Origin: Chromera velia
Lineage: Eukaryota; Sar; Chromeraceae
DNA length: 40,453 nucleotides
Direction of reading: 5' to 3'
NCBI GenBank assembly: GCA_018398765.1
Contig: JAHBMJ010000761.1
Location: 1 to 40,453, forward strand
Below, in pieces: positions 18,208 to 28,952 of the stretch; positions within the stretch are counted from its first letter, which is position 1; the number at the start of each line of letters is the position of its first letter. The translations under genes and the position numbers were made by a program. The notes beneath the pieces were generated by a model. It saw only the letters and a program-made list of their open reading frames with translations. It was not told the origin of the DNA and did no database searches.

Positions 18208-19176
18208 GTCTTCTCTTTTGGGCAGGCAACAAGTATCGTCACGGATCCATGGTAAAGATCGGAATTGAGGTCTTCTTCAGTGTCCTCTCCGACTTTGCTG
18301 AATTGCGGTATTGATTCTCTGCGCGAGTCTATTGCTCTTGCAGCAGGACTTCTGATTAGTTAGTCTTTCGGTTCTTACACGGACATGCGCACTCGGATGG
18401 CTGCTCGTCACTCAAAGAGCATGCAGGGGGTTCATGTAACGATGCATGCATCTGCACTGGAGTGTGTATCCTGAGACTCCCCTCGAGATCTCAGAGCATC
18501 GATCGAGTCGGGCCACTGCGGAGGGATGGAGAGTGTCCTGCGACTATGGCTGAGCTGCAATATGACTGACAGACAATGACAGACAGGTCAATTCAGGCTC
18601 AGACTGACCTGCGCGTGTATCGGTACTGCATGCATGCGATCGACGTGCATGCATGCATGCATGCATGCATGTACTGTTGTCGCGGCCGGCCTTTGCATGA
18701 TGGAGCCGGTTGGGGACGCCGCGCGGTCCCGGCACTTCTATAAGGTTCAAGAGGGCATTTCTACAGCTGAGAATCCGTTCAAGTGACAGTGGTCTGACAA
18801 TCCGTTGAAGCATTGCATGTCCAGATGAAGCAATGTTTGAATGACTGCAGCGGCTCTCCAAAGGAAGGTGTCGTGCAACACTACAGGGGGAGAGTCCGTG
18901 CGTACGTATGTAAACTCCATGCCATGCTCGAGCTCGGACCGAACATATATGCATGCATAGAACTTGCTTGCTCGACCATGTTGACTTCTGTAGTCTGCAC
19001 TCACGCAGAGTGACACGCTGAAGATGCCTTTCCCAGCTCACACGGTGCGGCTCTCAGATTGCCTAAGCTTTCATCGAAAGAAAATATGCGGGGCTTCCTG
19101 GTTTGCTTCTAGCCCTGAGTGCAACGTCGACAATATTTAATTTGAACTTTCCGTCAAGTTCTTTTGTGAACTTCTG
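18208..19176. other. Intergenic region with TGCA-rich tract
   Basis: The region lies between the divergent genes 16873-18207 (minus) and the AP2 gene region (plus), so it should hold both promoters. A near-perfect ATGC repeat lies at about 18645-18671, and TGCATGCA-type palindromes are scattered around it. No defensible gene was found; a minus-strand frame at 18544-19041 has shadow-like composition. Confidence 0.5.
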
Positions 19177-19723
19177 ATGGAGTTCAGGGGAGTGAGGAGA
19201 GCAGCGGCGTGTGCCATGCCACGGAGGCTGGCGCCAGCCGAGAGGAAGCACTTGAAGAGGCGTCAGTTCTGTTTTCACTGCGGTCATGTTCTTCTGCGAC
19301 CAGATTTGGGGACTCAGTCTGATCAAGGAGACGGGGAAAGAGAGGCAGAAGAAGGAGACGGCGATCGCTTTGTGCCACCGTCTCGTGCGGCACTGAGCAT
19401 GGGTTCGGGAGCCGACCCCGGGTTTGCCTTCGCAGCCACACAGACGATTATTGGCACTCCTCCACGGAGACGTCAGGAGGGGGACAGCAGGGTGGGGAGG
19501 GACCAGAGGATGACGTTGGCCTCTCTCTTTCCCCCCACAGAAATTCTAGGGGGAAGCTCGAGACCTTCCTGGCCCTCTATCTCGAAGCAGGCTGTGGAGG
19601 GAGAAGGGGAAAGACCTCCGCACCCAAGTGCAGCATCACAGATGGCGCTCACGCAGCAGGTTCCTCCGGAGTCTGAAATCAGGGTGCCAATGCGCCATTA
19701 TGGTCAGTTTAGGAGAGGCGCAG
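19177..19723 (+). CDS. Possible 5' exon of the AP2 gene, Cys-x2-Cys segment
   Basis: The ATG at 19177 opens a frame encoding a basic N-terminus with FCFHCGHVLLRPD, a single C-x2-C pair, followed by acidic and Pro/Ser-rich sequence like that of the downstream AP2 gene. The frame continues past 19723, but a GT at 19724 could end the exon. A strong acceptor (pyrimidine run then AAATTC) near 19540 shows an intron may lie inside. The junction to the exon at 19825 could not be made in frame with confidence, so this may be a separate short gene. Confidence 0.35.
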
Positions 19724-19824
19724 GTGTACTGATAAGAACTGCAAACCCGTATTCCTTTTTGATCGCATCTCTTCATGCTCTGCTCTCAGCGTCCTTATTG
19801 TCCCTCGTGTTTTTTTTTAATCAG

Positions 19825-22800
19825 ACAAAGGACACTCGATCATACTCAATTGAGGGAAGGAGGACAGCGTCTGGACAGAAAAGAAGGTGCACGAACCGAA
19901 AAGAACATACATGAACGAACTGCACGAAGCAGCAAGTCAATTGAAGGTACGGGAAGCGAAAAATGAATGGTGACAGAAGGGCTGCTACAAAGAAAACTTA
20001 CACAGGCGTTCACTGCTACGTGCCTCTCCCCATGCACCCCCTGCAGCCCCATCCCACCCATTCCCCCCCCCATTGGCTTCTGATCCCTATGGAAGAGGAG
20101 GAGGAGGCATCCAAGAAAAAGACCAGGAAGAAGAGGAAGAGGAAGAGTTCCCAGCCACTCAGCCCATGGAGGAGGAAGAGGAAGAGGAAGAGGATGGAAA
20201 AGAAGAACAGGGGGAGGGAAACGATGACAAAGAAGACGGGGATAGAGGTCCACTTGTTCAAATACAAAAAGACCCTTCTTCCTCTTCGTCTTCTTCGTCT
20301 GCCCCGTTTGTTGACAGAGAGCAAGAACGTGGAGAAGGGGAGGCAGAGCAGAATCCTAGATACCCCCCTACTACCTCACAGCAGAAAGAGGGGGAGACGG
20401 GAACAGCACAGACACAGAGACAGAGACCCCGGTCTGCTTTGGCCTCTCCCAATGGCCCGGGTGGCCGGGATGTGCCGTTCCCTGCCTCCCCTTCCCTTCA
20501 CCCCACCCCCTCCCCCTCCCCTCCCCAGGATATCCCGCCGACGGAAGTAGACGGTGCTGCTCTCTCAGCGGCTGCTGCTGCTGCTGCCGCCGTCGAAGGC
20601 GAAGGAGGACGTGTTCAGCAGAGGCCGTGTGCTCCGGATGGCAGTCCAGAGAGAGGGTGTGTCTCTGAGAGCTGCACGGTCCCCGTGTGTCCCCCCGATG
20701 TGTCGAGCTGCCATCAGGCACGTTCCAGCCAGGCCGAGCAGAGAGACGGCCCCGGATCGTTGGAGGGCGGCTCAGCAGGTGTGTCTCTGTTGTGTGCACA
20801 AGCAGGGCAGTCACGCTCCGCGGAGAGGCAGACCCAGAGAGAGGGGGAGAGGGTCGTTGGAGGTTCCCTGACTGAACCCGCCCCTGCCAGTGGTGCATCT
20901 CCGGAGGGGGGTGATGCAGTTGGTGTTGGTGTTAGAGGCAAATCTGGGGGAGCGGGAGGGCCCTTGGTTGGTTCAGAGGGAAAAAGGACAGACGGAGGGG
21001 GGGGACAGGTAGAGGACTCATCAGACTTGGAGGGGTGTGGAGAGGAGGAAGAGGAAGAAGAAGAGGAACAGCAGCCGGTTGGCACGCCCCCAGAGCTCCG
21101 ATACGGCATTCTGTCTGGGTCCCCTGCCCGCCTCTACACTGCCCCCTCCTCCCTCCCACCAGATTCGATCCCCCTTCGTAGATCTCTGCTTGAAGGAGAA
21201 GACGGGGAGGGAGACCGAAAACCACCCCGTGCCTCTGAGGAGCAAGAACAAGCGAGTCCAACCGAGGGGGGGGATTCTTGTCATCGTCCAGTGTCGGGAC
21301 AGCCTTCCGTTTCTGACCCGACACGTCGTGAAAGGACAGGTGCGAGAACGGGGGGACAGACTGAGGAACACCCTTCAGCTGTGAGGGGCCCCGGCGGCCG
21401 AGAGAGCTTGCAGCCCTCTCTTGAATGCCGGGGTCCTTCTGGTCCCTCTCCCTCTCAGAAAAGAAGGGGAGCAGGTGGCGTCTCGAGTGTAAGTGGGTCA
21501 TCAGAATCCTGTCCGGCAGAACAAACGGACAGTGAGAGAGCAGCTGATGAGGGAGGTCAAGGAAACGAAAACAATCGCAGCAGACCCGCTCAGCCAGTGG
21601 CAGTGAAGCCTGATCCTGACAGTCCACCTGGTCAGATCAATGCTGCAGCAGCAGAGGAAGCAGAGGAGGCTGTCGGGGGTGCAGCTGCTTCGTCTCGGCC
21701 TGCGGTTCGTGAGGCTGAGGCCGTGTGTCCGTTGGGGAGGTCTCCGTCTCTTTCTCTTTCTCTGTCGTTCTCTCCCCCACCCTCAAGAAGGGTATCTGCC
21801 GCGTCTTCGCAGGAGAAGGAGGCGGAGAGGGGTGAAGGTATGGGTCCCCCACCGGGAAGGGAAGAGGGTCGGGGAGATGCGAGAGAGGTTGACGAGGAAT
21901 CGCTGCATCTGAGCCCCCAGAGGGTACAGAGAGGCCAGACAGAGAGGGTAGGTGCGTCCAGTACTGTCCGCTCAGGCTCAAGAGAGCATGCAGAGGGAAG
22001 CGACAGAGAGGGATCACAAAGATCTCCTCGGTCCTCCTCATCTCGAAGAGAAAAGGAAAGAGAAGCAGCTCCACCCGGAGACATACTGAGGCATAGCGTA
22101 TCAGCACGAGAAGAAGAAGAAGAAGAAGAAATGATGGACAGAGACAGAGACAGAGATATTGAAAGAGAGAGAGGGATTGACAGCGACAGCCAGACAGGAA
22201 GAGGGAGAAGGAGAGACACCGAGAGGGTGAGAGAGAGTTCCGTCTCTCGCGAAATGGGGAGACGGGCAGACCACCAGAGTGCGAGTGCGATGGAGCGGGA
22301 GAGACGGGGGGAAAGCCGTGTGAAGGTGAAGACAGAGGAGATGCAGCCACGCAGACCTGTCTCCTTCTCCGCATATCCCTCTCCCATTACATTCCCCCTC
22401 CCCTGTCTCCCCCCCGACCCCCCCAGTTCCGGGCGTCTCACAGGGGTTGTGCAAGTTCTCTGTCCGGTCACAAAAAGAAATGGCGACAGTGAAGCTGCAG
22501 CAAGTGCTCTAGGGTCGACACATCCTTTTCGAAAGTCTGCCCGAAAGATCGTCATTGAGACGGTCGCTGCGTCCCTCGACTGGAAGTCTTCCTACGGGCA
22601 CGGCCAGGAGGGGGGAACTGTACTCTCAGCCCCTGCCCCTCCTCAGCCCCCCACTCCCTTGTCGCCCCCACCAGCAAGGGCAGGGGGGCGGGGGGGGACC
22701 TCCCTCCAGGTTCCGACCGGAGGGACCAGCGCCCCGGCATCTGCCGGGGTCTACGAGTCGATCCCGACTCTCGTGTGCCCTGAGCGCCCCATCTCCCCGA

Positions 22801-23099
22801 CGCCTTTGCAGAGCCGTGCGGCTGCTCCCCGGCATGGTGCGGTTCGGTTAGGGGGCCTTGGAGGGAGTGACAGGGGTGATGACGAGGAAGGGAGATGCAG
22901 CAGGGGTGTTGTCGAAGACTCGCAATCCCCGCGTCAGAATGGAAGAGGAAGTGAGGGAGTGGGAGCAAAAATACACCAAGGGGAAAGAAATGGGGAAGGA
23001 CAGGGGGGGTCCATGAGGGGGGGCATGGAGAAAGTCGACCGGAGAGAGGCAGTCAGCACTCCTCCGAGAGTGGCTCCCGATCCTTCTTCATCTTCCTCT

Positions 23100-23152
<53 letters not shown>

Positions 23153-26100
23153 TTCTTCTTCTGCGTCTGCCTGCGTTGCATCTGCTGCCGTTCGTAGGAA
23201 CCCCGGCACAGGGAAGACCGGATGCAGCAGAGGAGAGAGGGTCGTGAAGATGGAGGTGGAGGAAGAGAGAAGCAGCGAAAGCGGAGGAAGAACGAGGCAA
23301 GGCCGAGAAGAAAAGGCTTCCCCGTCAGAGAGAGAGTCAGAACGAGTAACTGCAGCAGGTCGAAGAAACCACACACCTGAGGGCGCACGGCCTTGTGCCC
23401 TCACGCGGCGTCGCACTCCTCAAGAGTACTCTTTTGTGGGATGTCGTCGGGAGACATTTCGCTCTCAGCAGCCGTCTGTTGACCCTTCCTCTTCTTCTTC
23501 TTCCTCTGCTGCTGCTCCTGTCGATGGTCGTTTGAACAGGCCGTCCTCTTTGCGGCCTCCAGAGAATGGGGTCTTTGTGGGGGAGTCGGGGGACGCAGAG
23601 GGGAGAGGAGCGAGTTGTGCTCCAGACCCCTCCTGTACGCTTGGGTTTTTCTTTCAGGACTCTCAGCAGGAGGGGCAGGGGGGGAGGGAAGGAGAGGAAC
23701 CTGGAGGGGATGGTGTGGGTGGCAGTTCTTCTAGACTGGAGGGAGAGGGGGGAGGGGGAGGTTTGACAGGAGGAGAAGGCGGTCTGTCGGAAGAGGGCGG
23801 GTCGACGCAGGAAGGAGTGGATGGATCGCAGGGGGTCTCTGTAGGTCTGTCCTCCATGTCAGAGGCTGAGTTCTTGAGGGAGTGTGTGGGGGAGACCATT
23901 GATGGTGTGTATGTGGACGTTGTGAGGTGTGTGCAGAGAAGCAGAGGGGGGTGGACAGTGACATGGCATGCGAGGCTGTCAGGAAGCAGTCTACCGATCC
24001 GGCGGAAGAGTCTGCTGTTCTCAGAAATCCAGTGGGGGGCCCAGGATGCGAAGGCCTTGGCACACATGGTGTCGTTGTCTGAGGATGACCTCCTGGATAT
24101 GGGGGTCACGGGGGGGGAGTCCGGGTCTGGCAATGGGGAGGGGGGGGCTGCTGCGTGCCCCCATGAAGGTCGGGGAGGGGCCGTGGAGGCAGAGAGGGAA
24201 GGAGGCGGAAAGAACAACTCTGGATCATCTCCACGGCGTTCTTTGGCAGACGTGAGTCGTTCGTTGTCTTTCTTTCGTCTTCAGCTGTCGAAGTCTCCTG
24301 GCTGGTGATGGAAAAAGAAGATTGAAGAAGAAAAAGCTTTCTGAAGAAAGGTGGATGCAAACCAGCACTCGGCTCCCTTGTCACGTGTGCATGCTGAGTT
24401 TCTTTTTCCCTTTTTCTCTCTGATTTTCCAGTCTGGCCTGGCATGCATTTTCGAAAGCCTGCTTGTCTTCCTGTGTGCATTTCTTTTCTTCGCGTTGTTT
24501 TTCTTCCTTCGTGTCTAAAAAGTCTCCCCGTGAATATTTATGAGTGCGTTGTGGTATTTCGATGGGGCACTGTCTGATCTTGTGTGGACCTCTTCTTTGC
24601 GTGTCCTGACAGGATGCCGGAGGAGGCGCTGAGGAGGGCCAAGAAGACGGAGACGGAGACGGAGATTCGCCAAGAGGACCTTCACAGCAGCATCGTCCCC
24701 TCACTTCTCCCTCAGAGACGCTGGTGGACTCCAATCAGACCCCCCCCTCCGAGACGGCCTCCCCCTCTGCAGCCCCCAGAGGCCCCAACAGGGAGGGAGG
24801 GGAGGTCCCCCCTGGCAGTGCCGCCCCCGCCCCCGTGCCGTCTCTGGTGTTCCTCCCTTCGCGAAGAGCCAGAGAGGAGGAAGAGGAAGAGGACGACCGA
24901 CCCGTCCACCCTCAGGCAGAAAATCTCTGGAGGGCAGTAAGGAGACGGTACACCTACTCCGGGGGCACTCTCACTGTCTCCCCAGCCCCCCCACTGCCGG
25001 GAGAAAAAACCTCACCGACAAATCAGGACCAACCTGAACCTGCTTCCTCAGCAGTGGAAGCTGAGAGACAGAGAGAAGGAGAGAGACAGAGCAAATCCCA
25101 AGAGACAGGACGCGACGTCGAAGGAGGGGGCAAGGAATCGAAGAGGAGACGGGAAGAAAATGGAAGTGCCGCGGAAAGAGAGGGAGGAGAAGAGAGCCGA
25201 AAGAGAGCACGAGGAGAGGAAAGCAAGGAGGGGGAGGGGAATTCAGAAAACCATAGGAGCAGAGAAGACGCACCTCCCCAAAATGCCGCTGTGCCGTTGG
25301 TGAGCCCCCGTCTCCTCACTTCCGAGGGCGATGATCATCAAATAGGAAGACAAAGAAGAGATCGCTCCCCTTTACGTCCCCTCGTTTCTCAAGAGAAGGA
25401 GAAAGAGCGGGAGGAAGCAGCCAGCCCTCCTGGTGTCTCTGGGAAGAGTTCAAAAGACATCCCGTCCCCCCCCTCCCTTCTGAAGGTCCGACCGCCTCGA
25501 CGCACGCAGTCTCTCTCCACTGCGCGGGTAGATGGAGGCACACGTAGAGACAGAGAAGAGGGGGGAGAACAATTCGGGAGTCACAACGGTCAGAGGAGGC
25601 AGAGCAAAAGAAGGAGGACGCAAGAGGAAGAGGGACAAGAACAGAGAGGGTCTCGAAAAGAAAAAGCTGGTAAGAGACGAACTTCAGAACGAGAAGAAAG
25701 GCGCTCTTCAGCTCCTCCCGCCCCGTCTCCCAGTGAGCAGAGAGCACCAGCAGCAGCAGCAGCAGCCCCGCCACTGGAGGTCAGAAGTCAAGAGGACAGG
25801 AATTCTGCCTCTGCAGAAGCCCAGCTGGGGATGTCAGGAGGCAATTCAGAAAGCATCTCGACAGTCTCTGAAGGCCCCCCCGTCCGTCTCCCCCAGCCCC
25901 CCCATCCTTCCTTTTCATCTTCCTCGTCCTCTTCTTCTACTGCAGGTGCAAAAGCGCGTCCCCCTGTCCCTGTGGTGATTCGAGTGAGTCCCCCGTCCCC
26001 CTCTCCTGATACCTCCGGGAGGAAAGGAGGAGGAACCTCCAGCCGTGCCGCGAATGTAGAGGGAGGGACAGAAAAAGGAGAGACGGGTAGTCGTAAGAAG

Positions 26101-27213
26101 AGAAGTCTCCCCTCTCCCCCTTCCCCTGGAGGCAGTAGAGAGAAAAGATGTGTATCCAGTACTGGGACAGAGGGGCGGGTTTCAACTCATCAACAACAGC
26201 AGAGAGTGTCTGCAGAAAGAGAGGCAGAGAGAGACGAAGCACCCCAAGCTGCTTCTTCTTCTTCTTCGTCTTCTTCTTCTTGCTCTGCGGCAAGGTCAGG
26301 ACCAGTTCAACAGACGGGAGTGGGGGCATCCTCTGGTAGTGGTGCAGAAGGGGGGGGCACGGGGACGACTCGGATGCACCTCCGCCCTCGTTTGGCCTCT
26401 TCTTCCTCTTCTTCTGCTTCCTCTTCCTCTACTGCTGCTGGGGGGCCTGGCCGTCGTGTCCTCCCTGCCTCCCTCTGGGGGGGGGCAGTGGGCAGTGCCC
26501 CCGCAACGTCAACGGGTCCCTCTGGTCAAGCATCAAGCACGAACAACCCACCGCCTGCCGCCCCGTTTCTGAGGGCTCTGAGACGTCAGCCCACAAAGAA
26601 AGGGGGGAGGGCACAGGGCCTCGCTGGTCAAGGCACTAACAGCAATCACCACACACAGCAAGAAGGCCAGGGACAGCCTGGTCAGCCGCTTGACCCTGCG
26701 TCCGCCTGGTCGTTGTTTGAGGGTGTGAGGCGGCAGGAGCAGGAGAGGGAGCGAGAGAGAAAAGAGCGTGAGCAGACGCTGAGAAGAGAAAGAGAGAAGG
26801 AAAGAGAGGCCGCGAGAAATCTGCTGCGTCCCCCTGGCGGGGTAGGACTCGGAATAGGAACAGCGTCTGGAACGGGGGGGGGGCAGACTTCTGGGCCCGT
26901 CAGTTTCTCTCATGACACGATAGAGGACTCAGGAACCCGCCTGACTCCAATAGGTCTGTCTGTCTGTCTGTCTATCTGTCTGTCTGTCTGTCTGTCTGTC
27001 CACCTTCAACTTTCTGGGGGGTCGTCGGTGTCCCTCTTTCCATTTTTGCATGCTCGCACTACTAGATGTACGGAATGTCAGTGGAGCGATTCTCTGAAAC
27101 CTTTGTGCCGTGCGTGTAGATCTTGCTTCTGTGTCAAAGGGAGATCATTCATATTAATTTAAGATATCGGGAGGAACACACACACACACACACACAGACA
27201 GACAGACAGACAG

Positions 27214-27254
<41 letters not shown>

Positions 27255-27479
27255 TCATTTCCATTAATTTAAGACATCGGGAGGAACACACACACAGGTG
27301 GAGTGCTTCTTCGCTCAAGAGAATTCGGTGCGCGCCTCCGCCCCTGCCCCACTCTCAGTGTTCGGAGTGTCCGATGCTTTCACTCGTTCTTCGTTTTTTT
27401 TTTTTTCTCCATACATATCGCATCCTGTCTGAACCACACTCTTTCTCCTTCCCCCCCCCCCCCNTCCCTCTGTCTCTCT

Positions 27480-27514
<35 letters not shown>

Positions 27515-27556
27515 TGTCTTTCTGTCTGTCTGTTTGTCTGTCTGCCTGTCTGTCTG

Positions 27557-27603
<47 letters not shown>

Positions 27604-27789
27604 CTTTTGTGTGTCTGCAAGGATTCTCATGCAGATGGTAGCACGGCCCGGCGTGTCTCTGGCGGTGCTGGTGGTGCTTCGTCTTCTTCCTCTTCGTCCA
27701 TCCCTGTGGGGCATGTGAACAGATTCACGAGGCCGAAGGAGAGAGGAAAGGGTATGGCCGCTTTCGATAAGCGCAGGGCCGGACGGTAG
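19825..27789 (+). CDS. Large low-complexity protein with AP2-like DNA-binding domain, multi-exon
   Basis: Proposed exons: 19825-19945, 20047-24250, 24613-26953 and 27635-27789. Frame is kept at each join: GAAG then CC; a GTGAGT donor at 24251 with acceptor ACAG before 24613; ATAG then ATGG at the last. An in-frame ATG at 20166 is a safe minimum start; the 5' end is unresolved. The predicted product exceeds 2200 residues and is mostly Ser, Pro, Glu, Gly and Arg, including a run of about 26 Ser. Near 23890-24070 is an ApiAP2-like domain: GVYVDVVR, then GWTVTWHARL, RRKSLLFSEIQWG and DAKALAHMV, which matches the family's GV, W-x-W, KSF and WG-x2-AK-x-LA positions. A second ordered stretch (LTGVVQVLCPVTK and following) is unassigned. 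A nuclear DNA-binding transcription regulator is inferred. Confidence 0.62.
23081..23161 (+). repeat. TCT/TCC trinucleotide run encoding polyserine
   Basis: An almost uninterrupted run of Ser codons within the AP2-gene exon. Length variation here would change only the polyserine spacer. Confidence 0.9.
24251..24612 (+). other. Intron of the AP2 gene
   Basis: The donor GTGAGT follows GCAGAC; the acceptor TCCTGACAG precedes GATGCC. Without splicing, the upstream frame stops at 24306-24308; with it, the frame joins the long open frame that continues to 26953. Confidence 0.7.
26954..27634 (+). repeat. Microsatellite-filled intron with an assembly N
   Basis: The proposed last intron of the AP2 gene. 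It starts directly in a GTCT tetranucleotide run (about 26954-27000), then holds CA, GACA and GA runs (27177-27255), a C run ending at the single N (27464), GT, GTCT and CT runs, and a GC run (27590-27604). A segment GAGATCATT...TTAATTTAAGA...ATCGGGAGGAACACAC occurs twice, near 27140 and 27253. The N sits in a homopolymer, so the true length is uncertain. Confidence 0.7.
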
Positions 27790-28157
27790 TTGAAAGTCAC
27801 GTCTTCACTCATTCCGAGATTTTTATCGGTACGTGAAGTCACTTTGTCCACTGGCAGACCTATCAATGTTCAGTGTTGCATGAATGCTAGCATAATCGCT
27901 ACTTCCAGAGACTTCAAGTTAGACCTGAGTTTACCAGAAGAAATATTTATACAACATAAAAGTTAAGTTGAAAGGTTACATACCACAGTATAAAACATGT
28001 TTGTTTGTCTGAATTTGTTTTTTCTTACTCATGCATGATGTAAGTTAATGTAAGTTGAGGCCCGGCAGTACCCGGCAGTTGACCATTGGGCAACTCAGCT
28101 AGCAACTCAGAATAGAGAGTAACACAGTATTTCTATATAATTAATTGATATTTCTAC

Positions 28158-28401
28158 TAGGCGTATCACAGCAAAAAAAAAAAAAGTAAACCAGAATTGA
28201 CATTAATTATTTTTTTTTTCTTTTTTTTTTTGTGGAACACCTAAGCAACAGTTGTGCAACATCCAAACAACAGTTGTAAAACACTTGAATAACAGTTGTT
28301 TGTCAACGAACATCGACGTTACATCGTCAAAAAAAAAAAAAGAAAAAAAAAATAAGCGAGAATTGGCTTTAATTTTTTTTTTTTTGCTGTGATACCCCTA
28401 G
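28158..28401. mobile_element. MITE-like element, about 75-bp inverted termini, 9-bp target duplication
   Basis: The left arm (about 28158-28232) reads TAGGCGTATCACAGC, a poly-A run, then AGAATTGAC and a T-rich run. The right arm (about 28327-28401) is its imperfect reverse complement ending GCTGTGATACCCCTAG. TATTTCTAC flanks both sides (28149-28157 and 28402-28410). Long inverted arms with a 9-bp duplication are typical of Mutator-like elements; the superfamily is inferred from those two traits only. There is no coding capacity. Termini are uncertain by one base. Confidence 0.8.
28236..28301. repeat. Three 22-bp tandem repeats in the MITE loop
   Basis: Three head-to-tail 22-base units (28236-28257, 28258-28279, 28280-28301), each starting AACA and carrying the core AACAGTTGT. 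The units have diverged by several bases. They fill the loop between the inverted arms of the element. Confidence 0.85.
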
Positions 28402-28952
28402 TATTTCTACAAAATTTAAATCTACAATTTTACTATGAAGTGTAGCCTGAGCAAATAGTAAAAATAGTCACTATTTTTACTATTTTGACGTAGTAATCGA
28501 TGTAGTAAGGCTAAGTATAAGCCCACTTATAGATATTTTTCTATTTTTTTAATATAGTATTTTTAACCTAGTTTTTAACATATATTTCAGAATATTTTTG
28601 TTAGGCCGGATTCCATCGGAAAACCGTGGATAGTTTCTTCAAAAACGACTTCTTTAAACTGCTCTAAACCTAGCTCTAAACATGAAAAAGTTATATTACT
28701 ATCTTACTTATATATTTAGTTGGTCGACCCTAGCGTGAACCGAGCCGAAAGGCTACTCCTGGGGCTACTGTACCGTAGTCTGTACGATGATCTAGAGGAT
28801 CATTTAATGTGCAGTCACAGTATATTCATCGGCCTTTTCAATACAAACATCAACCTAGATATCAACTATATAGCTAGCTATAGTATGACACAATCAAGTC
28901 CTAGATCAAGTCTCACCCTTACACAGGACTGAAGCATTATAATTCAAGTTTG

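Larger units (their letters stand above)
27880..28950. other. AT-rich island
   Basis: AT-rich DNA between the 3' end of the AP2 gene and the 3' end of the LRR gene, which converge. It contains the MITE-like element at 28158-28401. Sequences such as CTAG, CCTAG and TAGC look frequent. No coding frame is supported. Confidence 0.6.

Noticed and set aside
18544-19041. A 165-codon minus-strand frame
   Set aside because: No ordered motif, basic Cys/His/Arg-rich composition over a TGCA repeat, and no splice or homolog support.
22101-22555. Minus-strand frames opposite the AP2-gene exon (for example 21632-22555)
   Set aside because: Composition is Leu/Ser-rich complement of Glu/Arg/Ser codons; the plus-strand frame is much longer and joins downstream exons.
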